From Neoceratodus forsteri (taxonomy: Eukaryota; Chordata; Ceratodontiformes; Ceratodontidae): a DNA stretch of 64,000 nucleotides. Position 1 is the first letter of the stretch. Each line of letters opens with the position of its first letter. The stretch spans positions 816,785,001 through 816,849,000 of the forward strand of contig CM057459.1 in NCBI GenBank assembly GCA_016271365.2, read 5' to 3'. The notes under the pieces were generated by a model. It did not search any database. It saw only the letters and a list, made by a program, of their open reading frames with translations, and was not told where the DNA came from. A program made the position numbers and the translations under genes. This document shows positions 11,516 to 21,009 of the stretch, piece after piece.

Positions 11516-12751
11516 TGTGTTTCTTTACATCTTATTTAATAATTTGCTCACAGAGACTGGCAATGAGCTCCTTAAGCACACTGTTTTTCAACTCTGCTTC
11601 ACTGAATACAACACTGTTCCACTTTCTACTGTACTAGCATTTCCACATGGTCTGGAGTGTGTATTGCTATAGTACATCACACACTCACTTCACAGATGCC
11701 TGCTTGTTTGTTTTCAGATCCAGATTACTTCACTTGCTGTACCAGACAGAGTTTGGTAGTGGTTGCGAGGACCTTCCACCCCCCCCCCCCCAGCCGGAGC
11801 CCCATCACTTGTATTCACAGCAGACAGAGTTTGGTAGCGGTCGTGAGGACCTACCGCCACCCCCTGGCTGGAGCCCTGTCACTTGGATTCACAACAAGTA
11901 CGACTCAGCGCTGTAACGTGCCCAACAATTTGTACTGCGTGAGTGTGTTAAAGCAGGAACAATGGACTCTGTGAAATGGTGCCAAGTTCAAAATCGTGCA
12001 AGCTCAATTTAAGTCAGCGTAGTAATGCTGATAGTTTCTGGATCCTGCCTTTCTAAAAACTTTTACAGTGCTAGCGCATGTTTAGAATTGGTCCTTTAAT
12101 TATATTTCAGCCTGTTTTAAGCAATCCCTTGCACTTTCCTAAGAGCTTTAATTCTTGCCATAAAAAAGTGACTAAATTGTTATGCCTGTACTAAGGATTT
12201 GTTCTGCTTTATGTTAATGTTTAAACATGCTGTTAAATTAGGGACCTAAATTGCTTCTTGGCACCAAGAAATGTCCTGCATGGTGGTAGTAGCTCTAAGT
12301 ACGTAAGAAGTTGTTTGATCCTTGTGGAAAGACGCTAGAGACTTGTTTAAATTATAAAAGCCTCCATGTCCTGCATGAATTAGTAGCTTTAATGCATGCA
12401 TTACATCCAGGAGCTTAAACTACATTTAGACTAAAAGCAAAAATGTCCTGCAGACTGTGTTTTCTGCATTAAGCACCAGTTGAATATAATCCGAATTTTT
12501 AATGTACCATCAACAGGAAAAGTGATCTTGCTGCTTTGTGTCCATAAATAACTCATCCGTTTCTCTTATCTTCTCAGACAGAGTTTGGTAGTGTTCTGGA
12601 GGACCAACCACCCCCCCCCCCGGCCGAAGCCCCGTAGCTTGTATTCACAGCAGGTACGGCTCAGTGCTGTAACACGCCAACAGTTTGAACTGCTCTGCAC
12701 CGGCTACCCCACCACCCCCCTTGGCAGACTGAGTTAGAAAGGCTTTGTCAC
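11516..12751 (+). repeat. L2 copy B upstream (5'UTR-like) region with repeated monomers
   Basis: A unit of about 74 bp starting CAGACAGAGTTTGGTAG and ending TATTCACAG occurs at 11748-11821, again directly after it at 11822-11895, and a third time at 12577-12650. Each has a poly-C or C-rich middle and an AGCCC(C/T)GT stretch; the last two are followed by ACGGCTCAG-type sequence. Reiterated monomers upstream of a LINE ORF often act as promoter units, so I infer a 5'UTR role. The whole 1.6-kb block is absent from copy A. Confidence 0.5.
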
Positions 12752-13468
12752 GTGATGGAAATAACCCATCAGCCCACTTTCCTACTAGCAGATTATATGC
12801 TAGATCCACTAGTGGCCACTGCACTCCAATTCCACTGCCTAACCTGTGCAAGCAACTTGCTGCCTGTTTTTTTGTCACATTATTCCCTGCTTACACCCCT
12901 AGCTCCCCTCCCACCTGCCTCACATCCTCAAATGCAGCCAAACCCAATCTCATTAGGCACTGATACAACTTCCCATCCCCATCATATAACATTTTTCCCA
13001 GTGCTGCAGCAGCATCATTACTCCCTGACCAATTGGCTTCTTAGTGCCTACATCCTGCCACCCTCCTTTTATGCAGGTCTATCCATACTAATCACCTTCC
13101 CTCTAAATAGCTCTCTCCATACACCGAAACAAGTTCCAACCCCTTGCAAGCCCCTATGGGGCATGTTTAAATCCAAACAATTGTTAGTGTTGCTGCTCCT
13201 CCTGTCTGGGAGCTTTGAACTCAACATTGGCCCAGGCTTCCCCAAATCCCAACTACCTATCACACAACGAAGGGGCCTACAAATCGTGCACCTAAACTTT
13301 TGTTTTGTCCTGAACAAAATCATAGCCCTTCAATCTATTGTTCTATCACTTCTCCCAGATGTTCTGATTATCTCTGAGACCTGGCTGAAGCCCCACCATT
13401 TGAACACAGAAGTTTCCATACCCGGCTTGGCTACTCGCTCATTTGACAAGATCGCCTGGGTAAAATAA
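12752..13468 (+). pseudogene. L2-clade LINE copy B, ORF2 N-terminus with 2A-like motif and endonuclease start
   Basis: A 238-codon open frame. The first part (residues 1-137) is Pro/Leu-rich with no known domain. From MFKSKQLL (13164) it matches copy A: a Leu-rich stretch ending GSFELNIGP, then the APE endonuclease start IVHLNFCFVLNK and ISETWLKP. The ELN-x-GP pattern after a Leu run resembles the 2A-like ribosome-skipping motif (D-V/I-E-x-N-P-G-P) known at the N-termini of several LINE ORF2 proteins, but the key Asp and Pro are altered here. The frame ends at a stop after IAWVK, where copy A also runs into trouble. Confidence 0.7.
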
Positions 13469-13485
13469 AAGGGGGAGGCGTTGCC

Positions 13486-13959
13486 ATGTATATCTCCTCT
13501 ATGCTCCAGTTCACCCTGGTACAGTTCTCCATGCCCACTCAGTCCATCGACTCCGTGCTAATCAAATTCTCTCTCCCATACTCTATTCCTCTATATATTG
13601 CTGGGTCCTACTGCACCCCCGACACATCCCTGCCTGACGTGCTGGACCATCTGGGTACCCTAAAGTCAACCACCTCGGAGGGCGAGCTACATATTCTAGG
13701 GGATTTCAATTTCAACTGGATTGCCAACAACTCTAAACTATGCAGCCTAGTCACTGCCCTAAACCTCACCCAGCTAATTTCAGAACCCACTCACCTAAAT
13801 CGCAAATCGCAGAACCATTCTCTCATGGTTTGGGCACTTACCTCACACCCCATCGGATCATTTAAACTGGTCTTCTCCCAGACTACCTTAGTGATCAACA
13901 TATGATCTACAGGGTAAGCAAAATATTCAGGCCCAAGGAACCTCCACCATGGATGTTGC
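13486..13959 (+). pseudogene. L2 copy B, endonuclease C-terminal half
   Basis: Continues the endonuclease with MYISSMLQF, ILGDFNFNWIANN and LISEPTHLN, matching 1417-1896. The DFNFNW block is the catalytic GDFN-type motif and is intact here, whereas copy A has RDFIFNW. The terminal SDHH seen in copy A is changed to a stretch reading VINI after a frameshift near 13870. The reading breaks at 13960, where a separate element is inserted. Confidence 0.75.
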
Positions 13960-13965
13960 TCACTA

Positions 13966-14158
13966 TATATGACTCTTCCTGTATAACTATAACAAATTGC
14001 ATTTATTTATCTATGCCTGCATTTCACCTGTATTGTAACCTCTGTCTAAACATCACTTGCTTGTTGTCCACCCTCCCTGCGACGAGGTACCTTTGTAAAC
14101 AAGTCTCTGACTCAAAGGGTGTAAATCTGATTATTCAAAAATAAATAAATAAATAAAA
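13966..14158 (+). mobile_element. 193-bp insertion with (AAAT)n tail and 6-bp TSD
   Basis: TCACTA occurs at 13960-13965 and again at 14159-14164, once only in the empty site of copy A (about 1883-1890). The insert ends in ATAAATAAATAAATAAAA, which marks a retroposed sequence on the plus strand. It is too short for a LINE body and lacks clear A/B boxes, so I call it a 5'-truncated LINE 3' end or SINE fragment of unknown family. Confidence 0.75.
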
Positions 14159-14164
14159 TCACTA

Positions 14165-14827
14165 GGTTGTACAAAGTCCTCAACCTTGAAGCACTGCTGA
14201 GTGACCTGACACATATTGATTGGTCCTTCATCCCACAGGCACCTTTCGTCAACTTGGCCCTAGAATTCTTTAAGGATACCTTCCTTGCTGTATGGAACAC
14301 CCACATGCCGCTCAGAAGGACTCGGGTAAGGAGCGCCCACCTGCTCTGAGTCTCTGCCAATATCATTGATCAATTTCATGCAAGGGACAACACGTGGAAA
14401 AAGTACAAGGCAACTGGCACCCAGGTGGCACTCCAATTATACCGGACACTTCATAATTCCTGCACTAGACAAATTCACCAGGCCAGAGCAAATTAATTCA
14501 AGGCTTCCTTCCATACAAACCTAAATCACCTTACTAAATTCTGGAAAACAATCAAGTCAAGTCACTCCCCCAACTTCCCCCCCACTCTAAATGTGGATGG
14601 CTGCATTGTCTCTGAACCAGGGGAAGTGGCATCTGTTTTCAATACCTTCTTCACTAGTTGTGCATCCTCTCTTCTAGCCTCTCTTCTGCACCCCTCCAAA
14701 TATGTTCCCCCCTCGAAGTTTACATCCTCCCAGACTACCAGCTTCTCTCTCCAGCGGGTTACCCCAACTGTTGTGGTGAAAGCCCTGTGATCACTAAACC
14801 CCTCCAAAGGTCAATGCCCCACAGGAA
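14165..14827 (+). pseudogene. L2 copy B, linker between endonuclease and RT
   Basis: Resumes directly after the insertion and matches 1890-2560 of copy A, including SDLTHIDWSFIPQAPF, FFKDTFLAVWNTHMPL and the VFNTFFTSCASSLLASL block. Stops near 14349 and 14790 and a frameshift break it. In L2 elements this stretch joins the two enzyme domains. Confidence 0.7.
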
Positions 14828-16063
14828 TTGATCCTAAAATGTTACACCTATCTGCCCCAGCTATTGCCACCCCGCTGGCCGATCTTGTTCAATCTCTCAT
14901 TTTTGCTTGCTGACACACCTTCAGACAGGAAGCAAGCCACTGTCATTCCCCTTCCGAAAGGGGGTGACCCCTCTTCACTGGAAAACTACCGCCCTATCTC
15001 CCTACTGCCCATCCTAGCCAAAATACAGCAGCACCTTGTCCTAAAACAACTCTCCTCCTTCCTTGACTCCTCCTCCTCCTTCTTCATGCCCTACCAGTCA
15101 GGGTTCAGGAAATCGCAGTCCACCAGTACTTCCCTGCTAAGGCTCACTGACGCCATCCACACTGGCATGGATAAAGGGCACACCACCTCAGCCATTTTTG
15201 TCAACCTCGCTAAAGCCTTCAACACATTCTCCCACTCACTCCTACTCTCCAAGATCTCTAGTGCCGGACTCTCAGGTGCTACCACTAAATGGTTTCACTC
15301 ATACCTGGTTGGTAGATCACAATCTGTAAGAATTGGACCTCACACCTCCAACCCCCTCCCCGTTACTACTGGGGTTCCCCAAGGCTCAGTCCTTGGCCTG
15401 TTACGCTTCTCTATCTTTTTAAATGACCTTCCCTTGATCTACCCTCACACCTCATTTCACTTGTATGCTGATGACTCTGCACTGTATACATCAGGCCCCT
15501 CCTCCATGGAAGTGGCCTCTATACTCCAGCAGGATTTCAATGCAGTACAGCACTGGTTTCACTCCAACCAGCTCTTTCTGAACTCCAAGAAAACAGTCTC
15601 CCTAACCCATGGAATGAGGCAAAGACTCTCCTGGCTCAGTTCTACCCCTACTTTCCTCACCTCTGAGAGGACTGCTTTAGAGACTTGCACCTTCTTCATA
15701 TATCTCGGGGTATGGCTTGACCAGTACCTTGACTCTTTCTCTCATATTGACTCGATCCACAAGACTCTGCACCCAAAACTAGGAGCCTTATATCGGAACA
15801 AGGACTGCATCCCTGCAACATTAAAGGAAATTGTTCAGAAGATGATCCTCCCTATACTTGACTATGGGGATATTGTCTACAGCGCTGCACCCAAATCAGC
15901 CCAGGCCAGCCTGGATACCTTATTCCACTCCTTCTGCTGCTTTGCCCTTGACTGTCCCCCAATGACTCATCATTGCAACCTCTACAGGTCCCTTGACCTA
16001 ACATCGCTCCAGGATTGTAGACACATCCACAGCATCAGGACCACCACAAAATTCTGGACATAG
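14828..16063 (+). pseudogene. L2-clade LINE copy B reverse transcriptase (411 codons open)
   Basis: The longest recognisable coding stretch in the window. RT blocks in order: ATVIPLPKGGD (about residue 37), NYRPISLLPILAK (about 53), YQSGFRKSQSTSTSLL (about 91), motif A FVNLAKAFNT (about 124), GVPQGSVLG (about 182), motif C YADDSALY (about 213), FLNSKKT, then the thumb block YLGVWLDQYLDS (about 292) and the L2 C-terminal region. In motif A the aspartates expected in a typical FxDLxKAFD are both asparagine, and the first is catalytic, so the enzyme is probably inactive even though the frame is open. The first Met lies inside the domain, so it is not a true start; the real protein would have begun at the endonuclease. 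Confidence 0.85.
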
Positions 16064-16310
16064 TCTCTTCCCCTCCTACCTTCAATCTGCCATCTCAGCC
16101 CAGTCACAGCCCGTTTACTCCCTCAGGAGTGGAAATTCCCTGCTTCTCCATGTTTCACAAATGTCCACATCCAAAGGCCAAGTGGCATTCATATACCTCA
16201 TGCCAAAGCTTTGGAATGCACTACTGGCAGGCATTTGGGAGATCACCAACACTTCCCACCTAAATCACCTCCTCAAGGCACATTTCTCCTTTACATGCAT
16301 TTGCACATAG
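16064..16310 (+). pseudogene. L2 copy B, extreme C-terminus after frameshift
   Basis: After the stop at 16061 the reading continues in another frame with LRSGNSLLLH, AFIYLMPKLWNALL and HLNHLLKAHFSF. This is the usual C-terminal RT tail (x-LWN-x-LP and Lys-rich end) of L2/CR1 LINEs. Confidence 0.7.
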
Positions 16311-16849
16311 GGCCACCAAGGGGCTGGTGCCCTAGGACACCTTCTCATACATAGGGCCTCTAACTGTGCAGCACCCTATGCTACTGCCTAGTGCTCACAG
16401 CACTCTGTACAAGGCTAGTAATTTACGATTAAGGGGATCAGAGTTAGGAATGTCACATGAAGAATCCACACTGTACTGTGGTAACTTTGGTTCTTCTCTT
16501 TTTCAGGCTCTGTGTTCTTATTCCTAATCTACATCATATTGTAATAATCAACCATACATTGCTATGTAAATGTCCATATGGTAGCTCCTGTACTGTTAAA
16601 CCCCTCTATGCCCCGCGTTTTTCTGCATTTGTATATATTTGACTGTACTTTATATTTGCCTGCTACTATCTTTATATTATATGTACCTACTATTTGTTCA
16701 TATTTGTATCTGCATTCTATGTACAATTTACTTGTGACTATTAGTTGTAAATTCCATTGTCCCCTTCCCCCAGGACACATCTCGAATTGAGTGGTATCCC
16801 GCTCAGTATGCCTTCCTGGTAAAACTCTTAAATAAATAAAAAATAAATA
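16311..16849 (+). repeat. L2 copy B 3'UTR and tail
   Basis: Ends with CTCAGTATGCC, TTCCTGGTAAAACTC and then TAAATAAATAAAAAATAAAT. The same end appears at 42930-43130, and related CCTGGT(N)AA ends are found in the SINEs at 61.4 and 63.5 kb. Confidence 0.75.
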
Positions 16850-17828
16850 CACCATGTGGCCTGTACTGAGTGTTCTGCCATTATGCATAACAATTTCTGC
16901 CTGCACATTTCATTATCTTGATGAGCTAACTACCTGATAACTCCATAAAAGTTTGATTGCATTTATTTTTGAAGCTATCTGTGCACCACATACTGCAACA
17001 TACCAGTTTAACATACACCTCATACTTCTTTATGTGAAATCTTATAATAAGCCTTCCAAGCTTCTTAGTCCAGTCACAAAGCTACTGACAATGACATTAT
17101 CCTACTACTATGGCATATAACTACTTCTCCTTTTTGGAATACTCGACTGCCAGACTTTCATCTCTGTATCATCACCATTGTATAGAAGAACATATTGTGT
17201 GTGGCAGCCCTTGCCTCGTTGGCACTTTACCACAAATTCATCTCACTATTAATCATTTAACCTTATTTGTGGCACATATGGCTGACACAAAAAAGCTGAA
17301 TAGATAATAAACCTTGGTTAATGACAAACCTATCGTAAAAATTTGACCCAAAGCAGATGCAACCCAAATACGTTTATCCTCTAGAAAACTAAAGAATCTA
17401 CCACAATGTACACAGTGCAATTAAGACACTATCTGAGCAGCTGTAGATTCAATGAGAGTCAACTCTTAAAATGTTCAAAATGTTTTTCCCCAGAAAAGTA
17501 AAGTACATACAAATTAGTTATTTTTTTCCTAACACTAGTAATTAATATTATAATAGAAAGTCTGCCCTCCACCATTCCTTGGGATCATGAACTTTGCTGA
17601 GCAGATCACATTGAGTGGGTCTGATGGACACAGAGGTGGCTACCTTGTCCTACCATTGAACTGCTTGCTCAACTAATACACAATATTGTTCAGTGGAGCA
17701 TGTAATATAAGTGGATAGTGGGCAATGATGAGGGCAAGCAGTGGTGTGATGGAAATTGGCAATGTAGTATTTAATAGCCAAGAAGGATTAGAGGCAGCTA
17801 GTGCAGTTTTGTTAAAAAAAAACCAAAA
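16850..17828. other. no recognised feature
   Basis: AT-rich, with short open frames only and no motif I recognise. Confidence 0.4.
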
Positions 17829-17940
17829 CATATGTGATAGCTGACTTGTTCCACTATTGATGATATAAAGAATAAAGAACATATAACATATATTTGATTT
17901 GTACCATCACTAACAGCGGCCCAACTCATATAATATAATA
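17829..17940. repeat. direct repeat unit R1, first copy
   Basis: A unit containing ATATGTGATAGCTGACTTG, CCACTATTGAT and ACTCATATAATAT recurs at 18400-18515. It is itself partly palindromic (CCACTATTGATG near CATCATTAACAGTGG in the second copy). Confidence 0.65.
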
Positions 17941-17956
17941 TAAATAATAATATAAT

Positions 17957-18080
17957 ATAAAACAAGACACACAAATTAGCCTTGTGCTTTGGCGGTTAGG
18001 CCTTCATTAGGGGGCCCCCCTAATGAAGACCTAAACACCGAAGCGCAGGGGTGATTTCTGTGTGGCTTGTTTTGCCATAA
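17957..18080. repeat. inverted repeat with two opposed hammerhead-like motifs
   Basis: About 58-bp imperfect arms meet at GGGGGGCCCCCC-like sequence near 18015. Reading outward on the plus strand from the centre: CTAATGA, AGACC, CACC, GAAGCGC. This resembles the CTGATGA...GAAAC core of hammerhead ribozymes found in Penelope-like LTRs, but with changed core bases (G5 to A and the last A to G). Downstream, 18050-18180 reads like an LTR 3' part. Confidence 0.4.
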
Positions 18081-18309
18081 ATACATTTGCACTAGCAGTG
18101 ACATTTTTTTCTTTCCATTTATTCTTTTGCAGTGCTGGCTTTCTGTTTTTTTTGTCTTGCACATTTGCAGCTAGATACTCTCTACCAGCGCCTGTCCCCA
18201 GTGTTAGTACAGCATGATTCTGGACCTTGTGTATTCCTACTTAATAAATGTCTGTTTAAAAGGAAATATTTTGTGTGCCTCAGTAATGTTTCCTTTCTAT
18301 TGTGGTGTG

Positions 18310-18605
18310 TTTATTGAAAAGCAGGAGTTGGCAGTGCAATAATATGCTAAACAACATGTGTGCACTGTCAGGTGCACACTGCCCAGCCCCCTGGAAACAT
18401 ATATGATAGCTGACTTGTCCCACTATTGATGGTATAAAGAATAAAGAATAAAGAATATACAACATGTATTTTATTTGTACCATCATTAACAGTGGACCAA
18501 CTCATATAATATGTTTTCAGGGGGCTCAGTGGGCAGTGACATCCTGACAGTGCACACATGCTGTTTAGCAGATTATTGCACTGCTCTCTCCTGCTTGTCC
18601 ACACA
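18310..18605. repeat. inverted repeat of about 85 bp flanking R1
   Basis: The arms 18310-18398 and 18513-18602 share GCAGTGCAATAAT, TGCTAAACA, CATGTGTGCACTGTCAGG and CCCCCTG in inverted order around the second R1 copy. It looks like a short non-autonomous foldback element. I did not find a target-site duplication. Confidence 0.6.
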
Positions 18606-18767
18606 AGCACACAGCAAGACTGAAATAAAACATTACAGAGGCTAGTAAAATAATTTTGTTTAGGAAACAGAGATTATTAGGTTGGAATATAACAAGGAAG
18701 GGAAGGACACTGCTTTTTTATCTTATTTTCTGTAGAAAGTTTTTAGCCAGTGTTCATACAAATCTTG

Positions 18768-18990
18768 GGATGCTATCTTATGTCCAGAAAAATGACTGAC
18801 TTCAGATGAAGAGAAATGAGAGCATAAAATGGAAAGAAAATTCTCCATTAATTCATGCCACACTTAGTGATGCATGCAGTGCACTCCAGACCCCAGAATT
18901 AATGTGCACATAAAAAATGCTGCTGTCTTATGTCCAGAAAATTCATGACTCCAGATGAAGAGAAATGAGAACATAAAATGCAATTTCATT
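18768..18990. repeat. direct repeat, two copies 148 bp apart
   Basis: CTTATGTCCAGAAAA, CAGATGAAGAGAAATGAGA and ACATAAAATG-type sequence occurs at 18768-18845 and again at 18916-18990. No coding potential. Confidence 0.6.
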
Positions 18991-19102
18991 AAATGCTTCT
19001 TGTCCTGGCTGGGCTAATGCACAGTGTCTCGCCAAATGATTTGCTAGAAAGATGACCCGACCATTGAGTTAACTGTCCATGATGATGCGATAATGATGTT
19101 GG

Positions 19103-19229
19103 TTGCCCAAGGTCTGCTGCACTGATCCCAACAGGAAGGATGCCCTTTGTGTGGATACTAAAACTACCCTGGGTAAGTTAATGTACCTTTCACTATTATG
19201 GTTTTTCACCAAACCTGACCTTAAATGTT

Positions 19230-19283
<54 letters not shown>

Positions 19284-19585
19284 TATATATACAGTATATA
19301 TATATTTTTTATATATATACATGTAATCATTGCTTTTTTTTGTATCACAGGTCATATAATCAAACTTGTGGTGCTCATTTCTTGGCTTGATGAGGAATTT
19401 TGGTGTCCGAATACTGTCAAGCCAGTGAAGGTAAGTATTTTTTTTGGGGGGGGGATTATTATTTGAAAGCAAGTTTCATTAATGGTTTCTTTTTTGTTAA
19501 TTCTTCACAGGTTTTTCATGCATCCTCCAGTCCAGTACTGATGATCAGGATTCATACTAGTTCTTGCATGTGTCCCAGGGTGTGA
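19103..19585 (+). other. possible three-exon spliced open frame
   Basis: Three consensus splice boundaries occur in order: donor GTAAGT at 19173, acceptor ending CAG at 19350, donor GTAAGT at 19431, acceptor TTCTTCACAG ending at 19510. Joining 19103-19172, 19351-19430 and 19511-19585 keeps one frame open to a TGA, giving about 75 codons. The frame has no ATG start in this stretch and an in-frame stop at 19094-19096, and the predicted peptide matches nothing I recognise. The first intron contains a (TA)n tract. It could be part of a real gene, a spliced non-coding RNA, or chance. Confidence 0.25.
19231..19281. repeat. (TA)n microsatellite
   Basis: About 25 TA units. Tyr-Ile open frames on both strands here are artefacts of it. 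Confidence 0.95.
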
Positions 19586-20357
19586 TGTTGAATTTGTTAT
19601 TTGAAAGCACCAATGGCAGCACACAGCATCAAAATGTTTCCTGCAAAAACAGATAAACAAGAAATTATTAGTACTTGATGCATTAACACATCCTGTTCAA
19701 AGTGTGGCTGTTCCTGCCATTTATCCAGAGTAAGAGATAGCAAGCTCTCAGTAGACCACAACATGACCAGATCAATTCACAGTCACAAATTTAGTATGGG
19801 TGACCCATACACTGTCCCGATGTCTTAACTGAAGTTACATTTTAAAAGATGTCTTGTCATGTCACAACCTGGATAATACTTTATTCAACACTGTCATGGC
19901 TGCTGCAGCAATATAGTGTCTGATATGCATGACAAATATATTATGTAACATAGATGTCACCTACTTAGTATGATTTGCACTCTTTTGAAAAAAATGAACT
20001 TCAAAAAAGAACTGATGAAATAAAATTGATATACTTAACTGAAATGGATATCCTATTGGTGGTTGTAGATAGTACTGCAATAATATAGTCCTCCAGTGCA
20101 GGAGAGTGCTTGAAACTTTTAACCTGCAAAAAATGAAAATAAGTTGACCTTTTGTGTTTCTCAACTGCATCTCAGATGCAACAGGAAGCATAACATAGCT
20201 CAAGGAAGTTCCACATACTCACTATAAAGTATTGATAGTAAGAAGCCTTGCGGCTGTGGCTGTTGGATACTGTTTCCTCTCCATCTGCCATGGCATGGGC
20301 AGGGCACAAGATAGAAAACAATCACATTTCCTCTGAATGAGATAGTATCTGGCATAT
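19586..20357. other. no recognised feature
   Basis: AT-rich with short frames only. It may be flank of the hAT element, but I could not place that element's left end. Confidence 0.35.
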
Positions 20358-20375
20358 TTGTCTGGCAGTGGTTCA

Positions 20376-20612
20376 TTGGTGGTGGTCACATGGGCACATG
20401 ATGACATTCCCTTTCACTATCTGGTAGCTTTGGCAAACAGCAGTTTTCTGGTGGTAGTCATGTGGACATATCATGACATTCCCACCCACTATCTGGTGGC
20501 TTTGCCTAACAGCATTTTTCTGGTGGTGGTCATGGGGGCACATGATGACATTCCCTCTCACTATCTGGTGGCTTTGGCTAAAAGTGGTTTTCTGGTGGTG
20601 GTGGTCATGGGA
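20376..20612. repeat. 72-bp tandem repeat, three full copies plus a partial
   Basis: Units begin CTGGTGG(T)(G)GTCA and contain ATGATGACATTCCC and CACTATCTGGT. Because 72 is a multiple of three, one frame stays open and encodes a repeated 24-residue unit with HYLVAL; this is a minisatellite, not evidence of a gene. Confidence 0.8.
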
Positions 20613-21009
20613 AAAGCTGCAGCCTTCAACACATTCCCTATCACTGTCAGACACACATGGGTGGGTGGCAAGCGGGATATAGTGTGTTTTGTGTTACAGT
20701 ATTTCACTCTCAGTCAGGAGGCAGATATCTTGAATCTGCAGGTTTTAAGCAGCTAACTCCTAGTACTACAAATGGACAGTTGCATCTAACAGGCTAACTG
20801 CATTTGCTAATGACAGCAGGACACATTCTGTTAAGTCTAATCAAGTAATTCAGAAGCAGGGAAGGTAAAATAGAAGGGCTGTGAATTTACTTGTGCTAGA
20901 TTGCCAATGTGACATATGAAATTTGAGTCATTCTGAGTCGGACACTGATTTAATGTTATGAAAAGCAAAACATGTACCTTAGAAAAAATGTGACAGTCTT
21001 TTAACCACT
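20613..21009. other. no recognised feature
   Basis: Probable 3' flank of the minus-strand hAT transposase; nothing further recognised. Confidence 0.35.

Noticed and set aside
17736..17775. Left terminus of the hAT element
   Set aside because: CAGTGGTGTGATGG is only a weak match to the right end, and unrelated repeats lie between it and the transposase.
19221..19472. Tyr-Ile-rich open frames here and at similar tracts (33.9, 35.5, 41.6, 45.3, 50.9 and 55.0 kb)
   Set aside because: They are translations of (TA)n microsatellites, open on both strands.
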